A stretch of 13,676 bases of DNA from positions 1 through 13,676 of the forward strand of contig JAUWLG010000011.1 in NCBI GenBank assembly GCA_030613795.1. The letters run 5' to 3'. Every line of letters starts with the position of its first letter. Within the stretch, counting starts at the first letter, position 1. Both the position numbers and the translations under genes were made by a program. Origin of the DNA: Helicobacteraceae bacterium. Its GTDB lineage: Bacteria > Campylobacterota > Campylobacteria > Campylobacterales > Sulfurimonadaceae. Shown here piece after piece: positions 1 through 6,634 of this stretch. Below the pieces are notes generated by a model that saw only the letters and a list, made by a program, of their open reading frames with translations, was not told where the DNA came from and did no database searches.

Positions 1-39
1 TCTCTTGACAAAGGTCGCATTACTTATAGATATAAGTAG
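1..39 (+). CDS. C-terminal end of an unidentified ORF
   Basis: The first 13 codons are open in frame 1 and end at TAG (37-39), giving the tail SLDKGRITYRYK. The hairpin terminator at 158-181 lies downstream on the same strand, which fits a gene ending here. The tail is too short to assign a family. The short RITYRYK string faintly recalls a stretch seen in some transposases, but that is only an impression. The frame stays open for about 26 more codons after the TAG, so the gene could be older and longer than it now appears, or the whole frame could be chance. Confidence 0.3.
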   Translation, partial: SLDKGRITYRYK

Positions 40-71
40 TCAAAGTTCCAGCTTCGGCGCATCTTGCGTCC

Positions 72-115
72 AACTCAGACTCTCCACGCACACTAGTGCG
101 CTATCGGTCTGAGTT
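72..115. repeat. Nested imperfect palindrome
   Basis: AACTCAGAC (72-80) is the exact reverse complement of GTCTGAGTT (107-115). Inside it, CGCAC (87-91) pairs with GTGCG (96-100) around the loop ACTA. The two stems are separated by a symmetric 6-by-6 internal loop. There is no T-tract, so it is not an ordinary terminator. It could be a structured RNA 3' end, a dispersed repeat or a protein-binding palindrome; the sequence does not decide between these. Confidence 0.5.
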
Positions 116-157
116 AAACACAATCTACACCAAATCTGAAATTTGAGAGCTGTTAAG

Positions 158-181
158 AAAAAGCCAATTTCTTGGCTTTTT
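158..181 (+). terminator. Rho-independent terminator
   Basis: The stem AAAAAGCCAA pairs with TTGGCTTTTT around the loop TTTC, and the T-run of the descending arm supplies the U-tract. With A-rich and T-rich flanks it could work in both directions, but the only candidate gene ending nearby is the partial ORF at the left edge. Confidence 0.7.
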
Positions 182-302
182 TAAGTTCGAAACCAAAGCA
201 GTTGTACGCAGTACCTGCGACGGAGACCTTCTCTTTCAGATGATCTTCGCCATCTTTTTATAATCCAACATTTTTATTCTTCACACTATTTTTACATTTT
301 TC

Positions 303-308
303 TATACT
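303..308 (+). promoter_or_regulatory. Candidate -10 box (TATACT) after phased T-tracts
   Basis: TATACT at 303-308 is preceded by T-runs at 255-259, 271-275, 289-293 and 297-301, without a recognisable -35. That pattern is typical of housekeeping promoters in Campylobacterota. A start near 315 would begin RNA at the first leader hairpin. A second -10-like TATAAT lies at 259-264. Confidence 0.4.
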
Positions 309-316
309 CTTATTAC

Positions 317-413
317 GAAAGCAAGATGGAGAGATTTGCTCTTATGAAGTGTTTTGCTTTCTATCCATTTTCAACTCCTAACAACCCTGCTATTTTTTAC
401 TCCGTATAGCAGG
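317..413 (+). other. Candidate structured leader or small RNA upstream of the thioredoxin-like gene
   Basis: Two inverted repeats follow each other. GAAAGCAA (317-324) pairs with TTGCTTTC (354-361). CCTGCTAT (386-393) pairs with ATAGCAGG (406-413) around a T-rich 12-base loop. The first holds a smaller AGAG/CTCT hairpin in its loop. No coding frame explains the stretch. It could be a leader RNA, a small RNA or a pair of operators; no known riboswitch class was recognised. Apart from these hairpins and promoter-like boxes, nothing else is visible in 182-459. Confidence 0.3.
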
Positions 414-436
414 TAATTGCATTTAACTTTTCAAGC

Positions 437-442
437 TATAAT
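437..442 (+). promoter_or_regulatory. -10 box of the thioredoxin-like gene
   Basis: TATAAT in the context GCTATAAT lies 20 bases before the ATG at 463, giving a predicted start point near 449-450 and a leader of about 13 bases. No clear -35 is seen. It sits downstream of the CCTGCTAT/ATAGCAGG inverted repeat. Confidence 0.6.
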
Positions 443-462
443 TTTCAAAAACAGAGATATTG

Positions 463-981
463 ATGAAACTATTAGACTATAAAAACTGGAGTATCAAAAA
501 GATACTCAAAGAGATCGCTATTATGGCCTTGATGGTCTTTGTGATCAGCAATGTCTTGAGCTACATTCGCAAGCCGGACTTGGCAGACAGCCAACTTCCT
601 AAGATAAATGAGTTACTGATCAGTGGTGAACAGTTTGATTCAAACAGTTATAAAGGTAAACCACTGCTTGTTCACTTCTGGGCAACGTGGTGTCCCACTT
701 GTAAAGCAGAAGCAGATAACATTCAACGACTCTCGAAATATTATAATGTCATTACATTTGCTGTCAAATCAGGCAGTAACGAAAAGTTGACAAACTATAT
801 GAAGGATCGTGGATTTGATTATCGTGTGGTCAATGATGAAGAGGGGCAGTGGGCAAAACAATTTAACATTGAAGGCTACCCAACAACCTTTATTTATGAT
901 TCGTCAGGACAAGTGAGTTTTAGTGAGGTGGGGTATACCTCGACCTTAGGACTAATGTTCAGGATGTGGTGGGCGAATTAA
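463..981 (+). CDS. Membrane-anchored thioredoxin-like protein (TlpA/ScsD type)
   Basis: A 172-residue protein with a short cytoplasmic head, one hydrophobic segment at about residues 18-35, and a thioredoxin fold facing the periplasm. The redox motif WCPTC (Cys77 and Cys80) follows the typical HFWATW strand, and the cis-proline is Pro140 in GYPTTF. TlpA/ScsD-type proteins reduce or isomerise disulfides in exported proteins, including cytochrome c haem-binding cysteines; which substrate this one serves cannot be read from the sequence. The ATG at 463 is preferred over the TTG just before it because AGAG lies about 6 bases upstream. The gene appears monocistronic with its own -10 box. Its TAA overlaps the stop codon of the converging DUF2461 gene. 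The fold is secure; the precise role is not. Confidence 0.85.
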   Translation: MKLLDYKNWSIKKILKEIAIMALMVFVISNVLSYIRKPDLADSQLPKINELLISGEQFDSNSYKGKPLLVHFWATWCPTCKAEADNIQRLSKYYNVITFAVKSGSNEKLTNYMKDRGFDYRVVNDEEGQWAKQFNIEGYPTTFIYDSSGQVSFSEVGYTSTLGLMFRMWWAN

Positions 982-1673
982 TCACTCTCTTTTTTAGTCA
1001 GTGTCATCTCATATAGCCACTGCTGAAGTGGTAGAAACTGCTCATAATGTCTATAAAGCTCAGGAATAAACTGCTTGCTGGAGATAGTAGAAGCTTTTAA
1101 GGTATGAAAAACAGCTACCGCTTTCATCCGAGCCAAATACTCCAGACTCATCTCTTTATCAAAACCTCTAGGCAGACGTTTGTACTGAGGTTCTTCAACA
1201 ATGTAGCCACTCTCTTTCAATGCTCTCAAGATCTTGTGCAGCTCTTCACGGTGTTTGTCTACTTTGATATAGTCACGGTAAGCAGCAAGCAGATCTGGAT
1301 CGAAGGTACGAATCCCCGAAGCGATCAACAGCTCTTTTGGCGAGAAATGAAGATAGAAACAGCTTGACTGCATCCGTATATGCTGGCCCTGCCAGAAGAT
1401 AACGCCGATCTTGGACTTAATAGGGGTTTTGTCTTTTGAGAAACGGGTGTCACGATAGATACGAAAGAGTGACTGGTTGATCTTAGGGGAGGCGTTAATG
1501 GTCGGAACAAGGGCCTGCAGGTGCTCCCCCATCTCCTCGACAAAAGCACGACTAGGCTCTAAGATGTACTTTGTATACTCATCTTTATGATCATCGAACC
1601 ACTCTTTGTTATTGTTCTTTTGGATAGACCTTAAAAAGGGAATGGTCTCTTTAGGATAGTGGATAAAACTCAT
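978..1673 (-). CDS. DUF2461 family protein (TIGR02453)
   Basis: A 231-residue soluble protein. Family features seen are an N-terminal FLRSIQKNNNKEWFDDHKDEY segment, then FRIYRDTRFSKDKTPIKS in the middle, and a following strand region ending in FYLHFSP. DUF2461 proteins are widespread in bacteria and have no established biochemical function. The upstream in-frame start at 1727 was rejected: a TATAAT -10 box lies at 1705-1710, inside that extension, whereas the ATG at 1673 has AGGA seven bases before it. The gene converges with the thioredoxin-like gene, sharing three bases at the stop codons, and is divergent from the DUF481 gene. Family assignment is strong; function is unknown. Confidence 0.85.
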   Translation of the reverse strand: MSFIHYPKETIPFLRSIQKNNNKEWFDDHKDEYTKYILEPSRAFVEEMGEHLQALVPTINASPKINQSLFRIYRDTRFSKDKTPIKSKIGVIFWQGQHIRMQSSCFYLHFSPKELLIASGIRTFDPDLLAAYRDYIKVDKHREELHKILRALKESGYIVEEPQYKRLPRGFDKEMSLEYLARMKAVAVFHTLKASTISSKQFIPELYRHYEQFLPLQQWLYEMTLTKKESD

Positions 1674-1704
1674 GTAAAGGTCCTGCATATAGAGAATTGA
1701 CACC

Positions 1705-1710
1705 ATTATA
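1705..1710 (-). promoter_or_regulatory. -10 box of the DUF2461 gene
   Basis: Read on the minus strand this is TATAAT in the context GTGATATAAT, with a predicted start point near 1697 and a leader of about 24 bases containing AGGA. It decides the start codon of the gene in favour of 1673. Confidence 0.6.
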
Positions 1711-1746
1711 TCACTTTGAACAGGCAAAAAATTTAGTGTAGTAGGA

Positions 1747-1752
1747 TAAAAT
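1747..1752 (+). promoter_or_regulatory. Candidate -10 box of the DUF481 gene
   Basis: TAAAAT lies about 24 bases before the ATG at 1776 in an A-rich stretch, giving a predicted start near 1759. The match is weak; it is listed because the divergent arrangement requires a promoter in this short gap. Confidence 0.35.
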
Positions 1753-1775
1753 AAAAAAAATCTTTGGGGTTGTTG

Positions 1776-3056
1776 ATGTTAGCTCGTTTTGTTCTTCTCT
1801 TTTTTGTCATAACCTCTGTACTTCATGCAGAGTCTAACACAACGATATCTGAGCAATTCCCAGCGACACACAAGAGTGAGGCCGGGCTTGTCGATACCAA
1901 TACGACGAAAAAAGATGATAACAACTCCAACTTGGTTGGTCCTACCACTAAACTGGATGACGTCACTGAACTTGATATTGTTAAAGAGCAGCGTAAAATC
2001 GAGCGTAAAGAGGCTAAAGAAGCGCCTGATGACCAAGTACGTCAGCTTGTAGATACTATAGTTGTGAAGGGCTCTGTGCTGCAAGGCAAGATCGCTCAAC
2101 TGACATCCGAATATATCAGTTTCAGTTTGATCTACGGTGAGGGGAGTATCCGTATTGACTATGCGGATGTTGAATCACTTATGACGGAGCATGAGTACCA
2201 CATCTACTTTGACGGTAAAGAGACACAAGGGTATATTACAGGGATTCAAGATCACGCCTTTTTGAAGGTAAGACACGGTGAGATCGAAGAGTTGATCAGT
2301 ATTTCCAAGATCGACCGTTTTATTATCTCTGAAAAAGAGGATCCCTCATTTGAAAACAAGCTGCGTAACACTTTCCCTTATTCGAGAGGGAACATAGACA
2401 TTGGTATTGAGTATGAGAGCGGGACCAATGTTAAAAACAAGTTTAAGGTCGGAGGGCATGTAGAGCGTACACATACGGTGCATAAAACGATCTTTGATAT
2501 CACCTACTCGTATGAAGTAACAGAAACATTGGACACGCCGAAGGTTCTTAATAAACATGAACTCTATACATTTTTAGAGCAGGACTACTCTTTTTCCAAA
2601 AATGATCTTTTTTTTGCGGAGGTCGGTTATGACTTTGATGTTCCCCGAGGTGTTGATAATCGTATTTATCCTTCACTTGGGTATGGCTACCGGATACAAG
2701 CAGACAAAACAAGGTGGGTACAGTTTAAAATCGGTGGCGGCTATGTTTATGAAACGTTTATAGATTACGCTTCTAATGAATATGGGGCTGGTTTCTTTGG
2801 TGTCGATGCTGAATATGAGGTTAGAGACCTGGTTTTGTTGAACCGTATACTGTTTGGTGCGAACTTCTTTTATATGCCGGGGATTAAAGACCTGACAAAC
2901 AATTGGCTGCTTCGCTACTCTGTCACTGCTGCAATACCTCTTTCAAAAGCCTTGTCACTTAAAACGGTTGCGCGACAGGTTTCTGATGATAACCCCTCAC
3001 CTGATGTTGGTGATAACAAATTTACATTTGACCTCTATCTAAGTATTCGGTTCTAG
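1776..3056 (+). CDS. Outer-membrane beta-barrel protein, DUF481 (YdiY-like)
   Basis: A 426-residue exported protein. Residues 1-18 form a signal peptide (MLARFVLLFFVITSVLHA, likely cleaved after LHA). A polar, charged linker follows to about residue 80. Then come two short beta repeats of the kind G-x-V-x-x-G-x-I...I-x-Y-x-D-V-x-S-L, a small domain often found ahead of DUF481. The C-terminal 225 or so residues are alternating aromatic/polar strands of a DUF481 barrel, ending in the terminal phenylalanine (SIRF) that marks outer-membrane barrels for BAM insertion. The barrel's cargo or role is not known in this family. A TTG start 12 bases earlier would only add GLL-like residues; the ATG gives the cleaner signal peptide. 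It has no close downstream partner: the next gene is 150 bases away. Confidence 0.8.
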   Translation: MLARFVLLFFVITSVLHAESNTTISEQFPATHKSEAGLVDTNTTKKDDNNSNLVGPTTKLDDVTELDIVKEQRKIERKEAKEAPDDQVRQLVDTIVVKGSVLQGKIAQLTSEYISFSLIYGEGSIRIDYADVESLMTEHEYHIYFDGKETQGYITGIQDHAFLKVRHGEIEELISISKIDRFIISEKEDPSFENKLRNTFPYSRGNIDIGIEYESGTNVKNKFKVGGHVERTHTVHKTIFDITYSYEVTETLDTPKVLNKHELYTFLEQDYSFSKNDLFFAEVGYDFDVPRGVDNRIYPSLGYGYRIQADKTRWVQFKIGGGYVYETFIDYASNEYGAGFFGVDAEYEVRDLVLLNRILFGANFFYMPGIKDLTNNWLLRYSVTAAIPLSKALSLKTVARQVSDDNPSPDVGDNKFTFDLYLSIRF

Positions 3057-3075
3057 AGGCTTTCATATTATATCA

Positions 3076-3117
3076 AGAGCTCAAATGAACATGCTTGTTT
3101 GACTCTGCTTGAGCTCT
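3076..3117. terminator. Inverted repeat downstream of the DUF481 gene, possible terminator
   Basis: AGAGCTCAA (3076-3084) is the reverse complement of TTGAGCTCT (3109-3117), with a 24-base loop that itself contains AACA/TGTT. No T-tract follows directly, so intrinsic termination is uncertain. Its place just after the stop codon suggests a 3' end structure. Confidence 0.4.
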
Positions 3118-3172
3118 CTGGCGAAAAGCCCCTCTTTATAAATTTTTGAGGTTGGGTTAGTTTGGAATGTGG

Positions 3173-3178
3173 TATAGT
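3173..3178 (+). promoter_or_regulatory. Candidate -10 box of mqo
   Basis: TATAGT lies 28 bases before the mqo ATG, giving a predicted start near 3186. A second AT-rich candidate, TATAAA, is too close to the start codon to be favoured. Confidence 0.4.
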
Positions 3179-3206
3179 TTATTAGAATTTATTATAAAGA
3201 AATCCT

Positions 3207-4529
3207 ATGTCAAATAATCACTACTTTCAAGTCGCTATCATCGGCGGCGGTATCTCAGGGACGGCGCTGCTTTATACCTTAGCGCGTTATACAGACATCA
3301 AAAGCATTGCTCTTTTTGAAAAGTATGGTGAGGTCGGTAGTGTTAACACTAATGCTAAAAGTAATTCTCAGACCCTGCACTGTGGTGATATTGAGACTAA
3401 CTACACCTACGAAAAAGCTAAAAAGGTCAAACGTACGGCGAATATGTTGGAAAAATACGCTCTGCAGCATGGTTACGGGGGCGAGCACATTCACAAGGTC
3501 ACTAAGATGGCCCTGGGTGTAGGCGATGAAGAGGTCGCTTACATAAAGGCGCGTTATGAAGAGTTTGTACCGTTCTTCCCCTATATGGAACTTTGGGATG
3601 AAGAGGCTTTGGCAGAGATCGAACCGGCGCTGCTGGAGGGGCGAAAAGAGCCTATCATTGCAATGGGTGCTAAAAATGAATACTCAGCTGTCGATTTTGG
3701 CGCTATTGCAAAGAGCTTTGTTACCAACGCTGAGAAGGAGTCTAAAAAAGAGGTGAGCGTCTTTTTAGACACTGAGATCAAGGCAATGAAAACAAGAGGA
3801 GATAAAACCGTCTTACAATGTGACAAAGGAGAGTTCTTTGCTGACTTTGTGGTGGTTGATGCCGGGGCGCACTCACTTCTTTTAGCGCATCAGATGGGTT
3901 TTGGTGAGGAATATTCCTGTCTGCCGATCGGCGGAAGTTTTTTCTATGCCAAGAAAAACATCTTAAACTCGAAAGTCTATACGGGGCAGAATCCAAAACT
4001 CCCTTTTGCGGCGGTACATGGTGACCCAGACTTGGTGAAAGACGGGATTGCCCGTTTTGGCCCAACTGCCTTGGCTCTGCCAAAACTAGAACGTTATCGT
4101 GCAAGCCACTTCTTGGATTTTCTAAATTCACTTAGCCCTGATGAAGCAGTGTTGAAAGTTTTTTATGACCTGCTGAAAGATGATGATATACGCGATTACA
4201 TCTTTAGAAATTTTATCTACGAGATCCCCGGTATTAGACGAAATGAGTTTGTAAAGGAACTCAAAAAGATTATTCCAAATATTAAAGCAGATGAGATCGA
4301 GTTTGCTGAAAATATTGGCGGTCTGCGACCGCAGGTAATCGACAAGGTCAAAAAGAAGCTTTTGCTGGGTGAGGCAAAAATAGAGACCGATATCGGTGTG
4401 ATTTTCAACATGACCCCATCACCGGGCGCCACAAGCTGTTTGGGTAATGCTGAGGTAGATACGAAGCTGATTTGTGACTATCTAAAACAAGAGTTTTATG
4501 CCAAAAAGTTCAAAGATGAACTTGAATAG
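3207..4529 (+). CDS. mqo: Malate:quinone oxidoreductase (FAD)
   Basis: A 440-residue flavoprotein that oxidises malate to oxaloacetate and passes electrons to the quinone pool (EC 1.1.5.4); it replaces or complements the NAD-dependent enzyme in the citric acid cycle and acts at the inner face of the cytoplasmic membrane. The N-terminus has the FAD-binding strand VAIIGGGISG with Gly13, Gly15 and Gly18, followed by the NSQTLHCGDIETNYTYEKA block characteristic of the Helicobacter-type Mqo. The C-terminal part has GLRPQ and the late flavin-contact segment SPGATSCLGNAEVD. Length is close to that of other epsilonproteobacterial Mqo. The ribosome site is weak (AAGAAA). An SGNH esterase gene follows after 34 bases and is probably cotranscribed. 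A general FAD-dependent oxidoreductase is the fallback call. Confidence 0.88.
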   Translation: MSNNHYFQVAIIGGGISGTALLYTLARYTDIKSIALFEKYGEVGSVNTNAKSNSQTLHCGDIETNYTYEKAKKVKRTANMLEKYALQHGYGGEHIHKVTKMALGVGDEEVAYIKARYEEFVPFFPYMELWDEEALAEIEPALLEGRKEPIIAMGAKNEYSAVDFGAIAKSFVTNAEKESKKEVSVFLDTEIKAMKTRGDKTVLQCDKGEFFADFVVVDAGAHSLLLAHQMGFGEEYSCLPIGGSFFYAKKNILNSKVYTGQNPKLPFAAVHGDPDLVKDGIARFGPTALALPKLERYRASHFLDFLNSLSPDEAVLKVFYDLLKDDDIRDYIFRNFIYEIPGIRRNEFVKELKKIIPNIKADEIEFAENIGGLRPQVIDKVKKKLLLGEAKIETDIGVIFNMTPSPGATSCLGNAEVDTKLICDYLKQEFYAKKFKDELE

Positions 4530-4563
4530 TCTCTCTTTTACAATTAACTATTAACGCGGACTG

Positions 4564-5187
4564 ATGAATAAAACACGTTTAGCAGCATTTTCTATCGGCT
4601 TTATACTTGTACTGTTCTTTCTATTGCGACCAGATACATCGTCTGTTCAGACACAGCAACTTAAACAAGATGCTATTGTATTGGCCTTTGGCGACAGTCT
4701 CACTTATGGTTATGGAGCAGTTACTCAAGCGTATCCAATACAACTTCAAACGCTTATCGGACGCAGAGTGGTCAATGCCGGTGTTTCGGGGGAGGTCTCA
4801 GCTACCGGATTAAGACGCTTGCCAAAACTACTTGAGATGTATCACCCATCCTTGGTGATTCTGTGTCATGGCGGCAATGATATTTTGCGACGCTCTTCAA
4901 AAGAGAAACTCAAATCTAATTTGATCGCGATGATAAAGCTTTCACAAGAGAGCGGGGCCCAGGTCTTGCTGGTCGGTGTCCCTGGATTTGGTCTGCTTGG
5001 ACTCTCAACGGTACCGCTTTATGAAGAGGTGGCAACGGAGCAAGATGTACTTTATGAAGGGGCTGTTCTTGAGAAGATCGAGAGTGAGGTGTCATTCAAA
5101 AGTGACCAGATTCATCCTAATGCTTTAGGATACGGCTTGATGGCTGAGGCTTTTGCTAAGGTTTTACGGGAGAGTGGGGTACTATAG
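4564..5187 (+). CDS. SGNH/GDSL esterase, TesA-like, membrane-anchored
   Basis: A 207-residue hydrolase with a hydrophobic anchor or signal segment at about residues 6-21 and an SGNH domain from residue 36. All four catalytic blocks are present: GDSL with Ser45, GVSGE with Gly76, GGND with Asn105, and DQIHPN with Asp181 and His184. Such enzymes (TesA, arylesterases) split acyl esters or thioesters of lipids in the periplasm or at the membrane; the true substrate is unknown. It starts 34 bases after mqo and probably shares its transcript; the ribosome site (GCGGA) is weak. It converges with the HAD phosphatase gene. Whether the N-terminus is cut off or stays as an anchor is unclear, because no good signal-peptidase site is seen. 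Confidence 0.85.
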   Translation: MNKTRLAAFSIGFILVLFFLLRPDTSSVQTQQLKQDAIVLAFGDSLTYGYGAVTQAYPIQLQTLIGRRVVNAGVSGEVSATGLRRLPKLLEMYHPSLVILCHGGNDILRRSSKEKLKSNLIAMIKLSQESGAQVLLVGVPGFGLLGLSTVPLYEEVATEQDVLYEGAVLEKIESEVSFKSDQIHPNALGYGLMAEAFAKVLRESGVL

Positions 5188-5228
5188 TCCACGATAGAGA
5201 GGTTTAATACGATTGTATTTGAAACTTG

Positions 5229-5858
5229 TTACAGTAGTGCTTCTAGCTCGTGCAAGGTTTTGATGTGGTGGGTGGCGTCGCTAAAGTCATGGGTAACAGT
5301 AAAATGGTTGTGGACAATAACACACTCGATGCCGGCATTGACTGCTGAACGAAGCCCGCGCTGCGAATCTTCAACAACAACTGCCTCATGTTTCTCACCG
5401 CCGAAAAGCTCCAGCCCTTTTAGATAGGGATCTGGGTGCGGTTTGGAACGTCCGTACTCGCCGCTGCAGAGCACAAACTCCATATGCTCGGTGATACCGC
5501 GTTTGGCATGGATAAGCTCAAAGTCCTCACGCCGTGCTGAGGTGACAATGCCCATTTGGTACTTCTCTCTCAGCGCACCAAGTACCTCTTTGACCCCTTC
5601 TATTGCTATATCTTCGGTGTGCAGATAGTGTTGATAGAGTTCATTGCGCTGGTCACGGGCTTTTTCAACACTATAGCTGTCAAAACCCTGCTCTTCTGCG
5701 AGTAGAAAAGCGCTTTGTCCGTTTACCATGATGTCGCGGTAGCGCTCCTCATCAAGGGTGATTCCCATTGTTTTAAGAATTTCAACGTTGGCAGTAAAGT
5801 ACCACTTCTCAGTCTCCACCAGTACGCCATCGTTGTCAAAAAGTATGTATTTTTTCAT
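5229..5858 (-). CDS. HAD superfamily phosphatase, subfamily IA (beta-phosphoglucomutase-like)
   Basis: A 209-residue cytoplasmic hydrolase. Motif I is FDNDGVLVET with nucleophile Asp8 and acid/base Asp10. The helical cap spans roughly residues 15-85. Motif II is IVTSAR, motif III is the lysine of SKPHPDPY, and motif IV is VVEDSQRG. This is the pattern of small-molecule phosphatases or sugar phosphomutases acting on phosphosugars or similar metabolites; the substrate cannot be predicted. Motif I at residue 8 fixes the start at 5858, since the next methionine lies beyond it. There is no ribosome binding site, and a TATAAT box ends only six bases before the ATG, so translation may start on a leaderless or nearly leaderless mRNA. 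It stands alone, converging with the SGNH esterase gene. Confidence 0.85.
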   Translation of the reverse strand: MKKYILFDNDGVLVETEKWYFTANVEILKTMGITLDEERYRDIMVNGQSAFLLAEEQGFDSYSVEKARDQRNELYQHYLHTEDIAIEGVKEVLGALREKYQMGIVTSARREDFELIHAKRGITEHMEFVLCSGEYGRSKPHPDPYLKGLELFGGEKHEAVVVEDSQRGLRSAVNAGIECVIVHNHFTVTHDFSDATHHIKTLHELEALL

Positions 5859-5864
5859 GGGCGA

Positions 5865-5870
5865 ATTATA
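5865..5870 (-). promoter_or_regulatory. -10 box of the HAD gene, nearly abutting the ATG
   Basis: On the minus strand this reads GTTATAATTCGCCC followed by ATG. A start 6-7 bases after the hexamer would fall on or beside the A of the start codon. An alternative TATCTT at 5878-5883 would give a leader of roughly 13 bases, still without a Shine-Dalgarno sequence. Confidence 0.5.
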
Positions 5871-6032
5871 ACAAACAAAGATAGCCTTTTTAGGAACATA
5901 ACATCATTAGGATCTGTAGGTGATTATTTTGATTTAGTGATAAATTCACCATACTTGAATACTCTCATACTTTTTTGCTTCTTGAATGCTTTTGTTCAAA
6001 TGAATTTTATTGACTATACTCTTTCCTTTTTT

Positions 6033-6220
6033 ACTCGCAAAAAACGAAACCAAAAAGCGCTCGTGACGGCTTCAAGCCCGATAGCTATCGGGTACCTTCC
6101 TTCCGTTCGCTCCTTTCCTAAAAATCCCTAACTCACTACGTTCAAACAAAGTGATTTTCTTTACGGAAGTCGCTCTCTACAGTCAGCTTTGCAGATGCCA
6201 CGAAAAGAGAAAAGCGGTAA
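6033..6220. repeat. Repeat-like intergenic element with a perfect 16-bp palindrome
   Basis: The stretch carries the perfect palindrome CCCGATAGCTATCGGG at 6077-6092, flanked by a pyrimidine-rich arm (CCTTCCTTCCGTTCGCTCC) and other low-complexity DNA. No frame is convincingly coding, although several stay open by composition. It resembles dispersed intergenic repeats that many bacteria carry in multiple copies, but copy number cannot be tested in this window, where it occurs once. Boundaries are approximate. From 5884 to 6032 only AT-rich DNA without a supported feature is seen. Confidence 0.45.
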
Positions 6221-6517
6221 CGCATTGATTAATGTAAAAGCTTGCACTTTTATCCCTACTAAAATTGCCCTATACAATTTCTGCTGGAGCCGTACAAGTT
6301 TAGAGGATAGAACATTAACTGCTTTAGAAATTGAATATAACGTCTCAACAACAGCGTCTCTTTCTTTTTCATCAAGGTTTGCTTTCTGGCAAGGCAGAAA
6401 GAAAAAGTTGAGCCTATCACTATTTAAAAGGTAAGGGGGTTTGTCTTCAAGATAAAGTAACTATAGCTTTTTAACAACGCGGAGGTCTGAAATAGAAAAC
6501 TTGGATGTTGTGTTCAC
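6161..6517 (-). pseudogene. Broken small gene with in-frame TAG
   Basis: On the minus strand AAAGGAG (6523-6529) stands five bases before GTG at 6517. The frame runs as VNTTSKFSISDLRVVKKL, meets TAG at 6461-6463, then stays open for 99 further codons to TAA at 6161-6163. The second part has protein-like composition, including KANLDEKERDAVVETLYS and a predicted helix rich in heptad leucine/valine (KAVNVLSSKLVRLQQKLYR). That coil loosely recalls the C-terminal spacer helix of type I restriction specificity subunits (HsdS), but the resemblance is weak and not an assignment. The last dozen codons run into the repeat-like element, so the original 3' end may have been replaced. It could be one gene with a nonsense mutation, or a remnant. 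It ends divergently from mnmG, upstream of the mnmG promoter. Confidence 0.4.
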
Positions 6518-6583
6518 AACGGCTCCTTTCTTTATGATTTTTAAAACCGAAACACTAAAAAGCCCTCCTTGCCTCCCTTTCGC

Positions 6584-6589
6584 TATAAT
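6584..6589 (+). promoter_or_regulatory. -10 box of mnmG
   Basis: TATAAT in the context CGCTATAATTGC gives a predicted start near 6596 and a leader of about 39 bases. It lies inside the longest possible reading frame of mnmG, which rules out the upstream start at 6569. Confidence 0.65.
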
Positions 6590-6634
6590 TGCATTACTAA
6601 AAAGACAAAGTATTGTCAAAAACAATGGAAAACT

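Noticed and set aside
207..219. CGCAG-TAC-CTGCG hairpin
   Set aside because: Only five base pairs, with mismatches outside the stem and no T-tract; too short to call.
1674..1727. Longer N-terminus for the DUF2461 protein
   Set aside because: The extension contains the -10 box of the gene; the ATG at 1673 has a good AGGA.
3778..4131. Minus-strand frame inside mqo
   Set aside because: Antisense shadow of mqo; composition and lack of a ribosome site speak against it.
5715..6131. Open plus-strand frame of 138 codons
   Set aside because: It overlaps the N-terminal part of the HAD gene and then runs through AT-rich and repeat-like DNA; no ribosome site and no domain features.
6189..6434. Open plus-strand frame of 81 codons
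   Set aside because: It lies antisense to the more protein-like broken gene, begins inside the repeat-like element and has no ribosome site.
6569..6634. Upstream TTG start for mnmG
   Set aside because: A TATAAT -10 box lies inside this extension, and the ATG at 6635 gives the standard MnmG N-terminus.
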